This document shows positions 33,355 through 42,300 of a stretch of 64,000 nucleotides of DNA, piece by piece (position 1 is the stretch's first letter; each line of letters begins with the position of its first letter). Made by a program: the position numbers and the translations under genes. The notes under the pieces are model-generated. The model ran no database searches. It was given only the letters and a program-made list of their open reading frames with translations, and was not told the DNA's origin. Origin of the DNA: Paludibacteraceae bacterium. Lineage in GTDB: Bacteria > Bacteroidota > Bacteroidia > Bacteroidales > Paludibacteraceae. The stretch is taken from assembly GCA_017550335.1 (NCBI GenBank), contig JAFZPM010000026.1, positions 1 to 64,000 on the forward strand, in the 5' to 3' direction.

Positions 33355-36300
33355 ATGAATAAAGTGAATTTTTGTATGGAACAAAAACAAACGCGTCTTT
33401 TTCATAAAACGTTTTCCAATCTTCGGAGTCGTGTTCTTGCGCTCTCCATCTTCTCTTTTGTTGCCGCTGCCGCAGGGGCGCAGACCTTGTCGGTGGATGG
33501 CTCCACAACTGGGGGTAAGGCCTGCGTGGGGGAACCGATTGTCTTGACGGGAAGCGGATTCAGGAATTCCGATCCTAATCAACTCGTAGCGGCAGATGTG
33601 TTCGTGTCGTACAATGGCGGATCTTCTTGGTCGAAAGCGAATGTGACTGCGGTGGAGGACCCTACGACGCATTTGATCAAGTGCGTGTTGGATATGGGCG
33701 ACAGACCGGTTTCGTATTACATGGTTAACCAGACGAATCCGGGTCAGAAGAGTAACACGGTCTCCGTGTCGGTGAGCAACGAATGCGAGGCGGTTTGCCA
33801 CACTACTTCGACGGGCGACTATTTTCTCGGAACTGACTTCAACCCTACCAACGGCAATCCTAGCTCAATCAACTGGGGAAGCACTCCTCCGGGTAATTTG
33901 ATATCCTATTTCCAAGACAACAATATCCGTTTCTGGAGGAATTGCGGAGAGGGTGAAGTTCAACGGAACTGGACCTATGCGGGGCAGGTTCCTTATTTGG
34001 ACCGTGATCCGGACGCTGATCCGTATAATAACTACTACTATGTGTTCCGCCCTAACAATTGTGCGGATGGAACACCTTTCAAGTTGGGGTTCCCTAATCG
34101 TGATTTTGCAGGCAAGTATTATCGTTTCGTGATGCGTCTTTATGTGGATCTGTCTGAGTGTGGTTCGAATAGGTCGTCATTGGCGCGCGCAATGATGAAC
34201 ATCCGTACAGACTTCGGTAACGACTCATATAATGCGATAGATATCGACGTGTATAATGATGCGGATAACTCTAAGTTGGGAACTTACAGTTATTCCGGTA
34301 ATCGTCATTTGGACCAAAATATCATAGGAAATGGACAGACGTCAGTTTTTGCTACGGCTACGAACGTGAAGTATTTCCGCGTGGAGGTGACCTTCTATGG
34401 CCAGTTCCGAGGTAACCAGACCGAGTTCGTCCTTTATCCTCAGTTCCAACAGTGGAGTAATTCCTGTATGAAGGCGGCTATCGACTACATCTCCGCCGAG
34501 GTGGAGAGTATTTGTATGGATAACGGTGCGGTCTGTATCGGAGACAATGCGGTCATCAATGCGGCGGGTTTCCCGAAAGATGCGAAGTACATCTGGGAGG
34601 AACAGAAGAATGGCAGATGGGTTGAAGTAACCGTTGGAGGTTTTTCTGGACAGTACCAAGGTAAGCAACGTGTAGAGATTCCTGTGGATTTTGTGGGAAA
34701 GAAGAACTATCGTGTGCGGGCGAGTGGAACGCATGGCGGTAATGGCGGCGGTGGCTCTTATACGGTGGAGATTCCATTCACGGTGACAGGTAAGGATTGT
34801 GAACCGGTTCAGCCTACTAAGATTAACTTGCCTACAGATCCGTTTTGTGTGCCGAACGCCAGAGAGGACGGTATGTTCTCCGTTTATCCGTTGGATGCGA
34901 ACGAGAATGTGAAATATACTTGGTCGTTTGTTACTCCTCGTGGTGAGAAGTTTGGTAGTGATAAACTCTCCTTCACGGGTGGTGATTTGATTCCTGATAC
35001 ACGAGGCGGAAAGGTCAACCTTGTCCTGAATGGTGAGGCGGAGGAGGGTACCTACACGGTGACCGTCCAGCCGGTGCAGGTGAGGACTGCGGATGATGGT
35101 GTCACGAAATACGAGGTGTTGACGGGTACCCCTATCACCTCCACGTTTAAGGTATATCGCACCCCTCAGATCCAAGTCATCAAGGAGGGAACGGACCCTC
35201 TGAACCAGTCTGAGGTGGAACTTTGTCCGACCGACCGTAACCAGAAGGTGGTGGCGATCGCAAACCGGAAAGAAGGATTCTCTTCCTTGTATCAAAACGA
35301 CTATGTCTATACTTGGAATGATGGTGCGAAAGGCCAGACGAACTCCGCCACGGTGGATTTCCCTGCGTTGGGGTCTTGTAATGGATCATACAAAAACCAT
35401 AAGGTCTCCGTTACCGTACAAATCAATAATGTGGGCTGTCCTACCACTGTGGAGCAATCGTGGAAACTGGGCAAGATAGAGAAACCGACCATCGATTGTA
35501 GTTCTCTTCCTGATCTGGACGGCTTTGTCCTGGGTGAGAAGGAAAAGACCAAGTCGGTGGAACTGGACTTCCCTGATTACACTGCAGGTTGTGAGACCGA
35601 CCCGTTGCTTCGCATCGAGTTGCACTACGTGCCGAAGTCGGGTGCTAACATAGAGAAGACGTTTGAGGCGAGAAAGTCCAAGTTCGATCGCTTGAACCGT
35701 ACGGTCGATTTGCCTGCGGGCGCAGGCTCCGTCGTCTACACGGTGATAGACGGTTGCGACAATGCGGCGTTCTGTACGAAGACGATCAAGGTGCAGGATG
35801 TGACTCCTCCGAATGTCAAGTGTGAGGATATCCCATCCTACGAGACCCGTCTGACGATCCAGGATGGTTGCGAGGCCAAACCTGGCTATGATGAAGTGAC
35901 TTTGCCTACCATCTCCGCTCCTAAATTGTTGGATCAGAACGGTGTGGATGGCACGATCACGGGCGTATACAAGGGTAGGGCATATAACCCTGTCACCGAG
36001 CCTTCGACGACAAACCCTAACTTCTCCCTCTTTGATACGAGAGTCGGTCTGAATGACAATTATAAAGTGGGTACGACCTACATCCTGTGGGAGTTCACAG
36101 ACGCTTCTGGCAATTCGGCTTACTGTCTGCAGCCTATCCATGTGATCGATGATCACAAGCCGCAGGTCTTCTGTCCTTCGAATAGTATCGGAGATGTGTC
36201 GAACAAGCCTGGCTATTGCGGTCTCTCCATGAACGCCTTGATCGCCCAATTGAAGGAGTTGCCTTCCGCTAAGGGATTGTGCTCCGACTCGACGGTGGTC

Positions 36301-39300
36301 TATCAGCCGGTATTCTTCTACCGTAATGTGGCCGATCCTAATTTGGAGGAGGTGCCGACTTCTAAATTCGACGATATCATCTTCGACATCGACGAGACCT
36401 ATGAGGTGGTTTGGCGTTTCTACAAGAATAACGATAGGAGCACGGGCATCTATGAGGATTGTGCGCGTGAGTTCACGGTGCGTGACACGGAGTCTCCTTC
36501 CTTCGATTGCTCTTCTTTGGAGACTGTCCGCGTAACCGCCAATTCATACAAACCACTGAACAAGGGCTATGAGTATTTGGATTATGCGTCGAAGGACTCC
36601 GTGGTAATCAAGCAAGGTGTGGGGCCTGCTGCGACATCGGTCACCTACAAGGGTACGTTGTTGGAGTACTTCACGTCGGGTGCGATCCGCCTCATCTCGC
36701 CAAGCGAGGTGGTGGACAATTGCGATGGTGACATCATCGTGGATGCGACCCTTACCGGACCTGATGGGAGCGGTGGAGAAAAAACAGAGAAGATTAAAAA
36801 CCTCAAGCAGTTGGAGGATCATAAGTTCTACGTGGGTCTCACCACCATCGATTTCAGGTTTATCGACGAGAGCAACAACGAGGCGAGATGTTCTCAGAGC
36901 ATCATCGTGACGGCTGGTACGACGCCTATCCCAGATTCGTGTCCGAAGGACTTGACGCTCTATGCCGACGAGAATTGTAAAACGATCTTTAAATTGGAGA
37001 AGACCTCCATGCCTACCGCAAAGATCCCTGTCAACCAAGAGGGCCTTTGGTTCAACTTCCGTTATAAGGTGATCGAAGGTCTCCACTTTGACGAGGAGTG
37101 TAGTATCGCGATGCAATATTTCCCGAACAACCTGACAGGTCTGAATGGAGTCCATTCCGCTACAATTGGAGGTGTGACGCAGAAATTCGATATCGATTAT
37201 TTGTGCGATCAATACCTGAACGATTGGGATAAATTCAAGGATTCGGAACACAATACATGGAACGCTTGGTCGGATGCATATGCGCCGGCTGATCCGAAGG
37301 AGAAAATCCTCTCCTCATCGGACAAGTTGACCACAGTTGTGGAATATACGGGTTATCCGTATGAGGTGGAGATGTTCGATTCCACAGGAAATAGTATCGC
37401 CTTGGTTGAAAACCCTTACAGGAATGGTGATGTCGCACCTGAGCGCGTCATTTATACCCGTTACTATGGTGGAACGGGTAATGCCCATGAGTGTAACAAC
37501 TTCTTCCATACTTGCAAGTATGCGGATATCAAGATGATGAACAACTTCGACAATGTGGTGATGAACCAGACATTGACCAAGGGTGTCTATACGGTTGTTT
37601 ATCGTTTCCAAAACGAGAAGGGCGGTTTGCAACGAGATAGTTGTGTCCAGTATATCACTGTGGTGGATACGATTCCTCCTATTCTGGATTGCGGTGATTG
37701 GAACAAGTCGGGTACATTCCCTGCCAACGAGGAGTGTGTGACTCCGGTAGAGGAGATCCCTTGGTTCAGGAAACCGACCGTGGCGGATTTGAAGGTGAGG
37801 GATAATTGTTCGGTGGATCCGAATGATTTCACCATCACATGGAATAGGCATTGGAACAACTACAATATCTCTGCTGAGTCTGCCTTGACTGACCCATTGG
37901 GTCTTGGTGTGACGATCATGACATGGTATGTGGCGGACGCATCGGGCAATGTAAGCACTTGCGAGCAGGTCATCACGGTGGAGGATGTCACCGGCCCTGT
38001 TGTCGATTGTTCTTTGCTGAAGGACATCGTGGTGGAGACCGAGACGAACTGTGAAGCTTCCGCAAAGACGGTTCAGGCGGCTGGCCTGGATATCCCTTAT
38101 GCGTTAGACGATAAGTGCTCTCCTACAGGTAAACCAATCCCTGGAGAGGGTACCCGCAGTGATGGAAAGGATGTGTTCAATGACCCTTATCCAAGAGGTA
38201 CGACGGTTATCACTTGGGTATTCAAGGATGCCAAGGGCAATGAGTCTGTATGTGAACAGAATGTGGTGGTGGAAGATCGTACCGCTCCTGTGTTCGAAAA
38301 CTGCTTCAAAATGCCGGAGATTAAGATCGAATTGCCTGCGGATGAGTGCGTGGCTTCCTTGAATGAGGTGAAGGCTTCGCTCGGAACGCAGACCGCCATC
38401 GACGACTGTGACGGAGATATCGACGGTGTGCCTTATGTCTTGTCTCCTGACGGGGCTTCCCTGCTGAATCTCTATGACTCGTTCCAGAAAGATACCACTT
38501 ACACCATTATATGGGTATTCGTCGACCTCTCGGGCAATGCGATAGAGTGTTCCCAGAAGTTGACCATCGTGGATACTACGCCTCCTGATCCTTCGGGCGT
38601 CTGCCCTCCACCTACCAAGGATGTCTATGCGAAGACGGTCTGCTCCGTCACTTATGACGAGCTGCAGTTGCCTACGCTGGAACAGATGAAGATGATCGAT
38701 CCTTGTGATGGAACATTGTATCCGACCGTCGTGGCTAAGGTGGTTCTGCCTGATGGTGTCACGCTTGTTTACTATGACGACGAGCTGAAGGATGTGACTT
38801 ATCCTGTCGGCACCCATACCTTCCTCTGGATTTATGAGGATAAGGGTGGTAACCTGGATACTTGTACGATGCTTCTGACGGTGAATGATTCCATCTTGCC
38901 TGTCTTGGAGGATTGTGATGTGGATCCGGAGATCCACTTGACGGTGGATGGTGACATCTGCGCCATCGACCCTGCTAATGTGAAGACTTATATCCGTGAG
39001 CCTAAGGCTTATGACGAATGCGATGATTACCGCTCGGGTCTGGGTCTCACATGGATGACTCCTGTTGTTGAACGTTTCTTCATTGACTCAACGCTTATTA
39101 TTGGCGCTGCGGGTGATACGATAGGCTATCGGTTCGACTCGACACTGGTGGCGGATGGCGTCACCAAGATGTGGGATGAGGATGTGTTCCCGAAAGGAAA
39201 GACGATGTTGCGTTGGACCTTTACGGACGAGTCCGGCAATCAGGTCTTCTGTGAGAAGAGTGTGACAGTCCACGACTTCACCCCTCCTTATTTCGATTGT

Positions 39301-42300
39301 GATAAGATTGACCCTGACACACTTCGTCCTGAGGCCTACAAGGGTGATTGCGAAGTGGAGTTCGGTAACCTGAAACGTGATGTGCTGGATAAATTGGCAT
39401 ACAAGGCATGGGATGCTTGTGCGGGCGACTCCGTACCTGGCGTGTTGACGTTGAATGGTAATATGGAGCTCCCTGAAAACTACACCATGTCTGTCGGTAT
39501 CACCTACAAACTGTTATGGCTCTTCATCGATGAGGACGGTAACAAGACCACTTGTCCGCAGTACATCCTGCCTTCTCACTTGAATGATATAGATTTCGAT
39601 TGTAATACGATTAAGGATACGGTCGCATATGCGATAGAGGGCACCTGCGACATCTCGGCGGATAGCCTCCACTTGAAAACTCCTGTCGCGATAGACTCCT
39701 GTGCGGTTCTTTCGGGCTTCGGAGGTGAGTTTGAGGCATATGGTATCCGTTCTGACGCTTTGCCGATGACAGCTCCATTCCCTACGGGTTACACAGACAT
39801 CAAGTGGAGGTTTATTAGCCCATGGAATTTGCATGATACGTTGTGGTGCGACCAGAAGGTGACCATCTTAGGTAATAAGCATTTCGACTTGAATTGTGAT
39901 GAGCTTACGCCTACCCGTCGCGACACGTTGGACGATTGCGGTCCTACCGACCCGTTGACGTTCGTGATCGATACGCCTAAGGTGGCTGATCCATGTATCG
40001 TCGACGAATCCGACCCTGAATATTGGAGAGTGGGCGTGGGTGTCCGCTCCGATAGCAAGCCGCTCGATGCCGCTTTCGATTTGGGTTATACGACGATCCA
40101 ATGGACATTCACGGACTTCACCAAGGCTATCACGGATACTTGCGTGCAGAATATTGAGGTCCGTACTTCCTTGGATATGATATTCGATTGTGATGCCTTG
40201 AGTAGGGATACGATCATGGTGGATGTGGCGGAAGGAGAATGTACCGTGGATGCTTCCAAGGTGCAGGAGAAGATCAAGAGGCCGTTCGCACTCCATCCTT
40301 GTCCGGTCGAGTCTGGTGTGGATACCATTTGGGGTGTTCCGTCGAGGAAGTTCGGCATGTCTATGGACTCATCCTTCTACATCGGTTTGTCTGAGATCGT
40401 CTGGACCTTCGTTGATCCTTCCCATACGTTGGTGAACGATTCCGTGACCTGCTCCCAGTGGGTACGTGTCGGTGACGTGAACGAGATGCCTGTCAAATGT
40501 GAGAACTTCCCTGACATGGTGTACCGCTTAAGCCCTGACGACTGCGAAATCTCTTGGAAGGAGATGGATATCAAGATCCCTGGTATCGTGGATCTATGTT
40601 CCCACCAGATCATCGACCCTGTTGTGACGAGGTCCTCCGGCAAGAGTTTGTCGGCTGTCACCTCCATTGCCGGTGCGGACACGATCGTGACGGTGACGGC
40701 GGAAGACTTCACGGTCGGTGTGGATACGGTTCGTTGGACCTATTCATTCCATGGCCAGCTCTTCGTCTGCGATCAGGTGATCACGGTGAAGGATAGCATG
40801 GCTCCTCTCTATGATTGTAAGAATCTGGAGCCGATCGTTGTGCCTGCCGTTCCTGGTAAGTGCTACGTTAACTCCAAGGCTGTGTTCGATTCCCTTCCTA
40901 ATCCTTGGCCTCAGGCTGAGGATGCTTGCAACCAGCAGAAGATCGACGGACGTGTCTATCTGGAGGATGGCCAGGAGTTGACCAAGGCCTCTTCCTTCCT
41001 TGTCCCTGTCGGTGAGCATATCCTCACTTGGATCTTTATCGACGAGACGATAAACGAGTTGGCTGATACTTGCTCACAACGCTTGTTGGTACTGGGCGAC
41101 CAGGCACCGATATTCAATTGCGAATCGTTGCAGCATGATCCTATCTTGGTGGAGGGTTGCGACACTACGCTCGACAATACCTACATCACCACACCATATG
41201 CGCTGGACGCTTGTACGAACGACTCCGTCGAGGGTGTGGGTAGAAGATTGGATGGTGGCAAATTGTATGGTGTATACCCTGTGGGTACAACTTCCATCGA
41301 GTGGGTGTTCATTAGCCCGTACTCGTCGTTGGCGGATACTTGTATCCAAAACATAACCGTTTTGACCAAGCAGGAGTTGGATCTCCACTGTACCGATGTG
41401 AATGGAGACACCATATCTGTGGATGTGGCGGAGGGAGAATGCTTCGCTTCCGTGAAACTTGAGACTCCGTATGCGCTGCATCCTTGCCCTGAACAATCCA
41501 AGGTGCAGAAGATCATGGGTGTTCCTTATCGCTCGGATGGCAGACAGATCACAGACTCCTTCCGTACGGGTGTGACGGTTGTCACTTGGGTCTTCACGGA
41601 TAATTCGGGTACCATGTACAAGAACGTGGATACTTGTTATACGGTTGTTCAGATCGGTGACGTGAATAAGATGCCGGTGGATTGTAAGAACATGCCGGAT
41701 ACGACGATTATCTTGCCTCCTACTGACTGTGAGATCTCTTGGAAGGAGATCAACTTCAGTGTGCCTGAGGTGCGCGACTTGTGCTCCGATTCGTTGATCA
41801 CGCCTACCTTGACGAGATGGTCGGGCAAGGCGATGGACGAGAGCTTCACCGTCGGACCGGACACGATATATTGGAACTATAATTTCTTCGGACAGATCGT
41901 GACGTGCTCTCAAGGCGTTCTGGTGCTGGATTCTGTGGCCCCTGCGTTCGATTGCTCGACGCTGAAGGATACGGTCATGGTGGCTAAACCGGGCTTGTGC
42001 GATGTCTCCTCGGAGGAGCTGAAGCTCTTCTTGGGCGACCCTGTGGCGATAGACTCTTGTACGAATGCGGAGGTGCATGGTAGGGCATATGTCTGCAACG
42101 TGCTCTCTCCTGATGGTACGTCAGCTTCTCCTTCCGCAGATGGCGGATGCCTCTCGGTGGATAAGGTTTCCGTTAAGGTGGGTGATATATTGTCCATCCA
42201 TTGGGTGTTCCAAGATTCTCTGTTGAACGCTGTGGCGAAGGAGTGTGACCAGACAGTCTCCGTGAAGGGTACGGCTGAGCCTGTGTTCGACTGCTCCGCT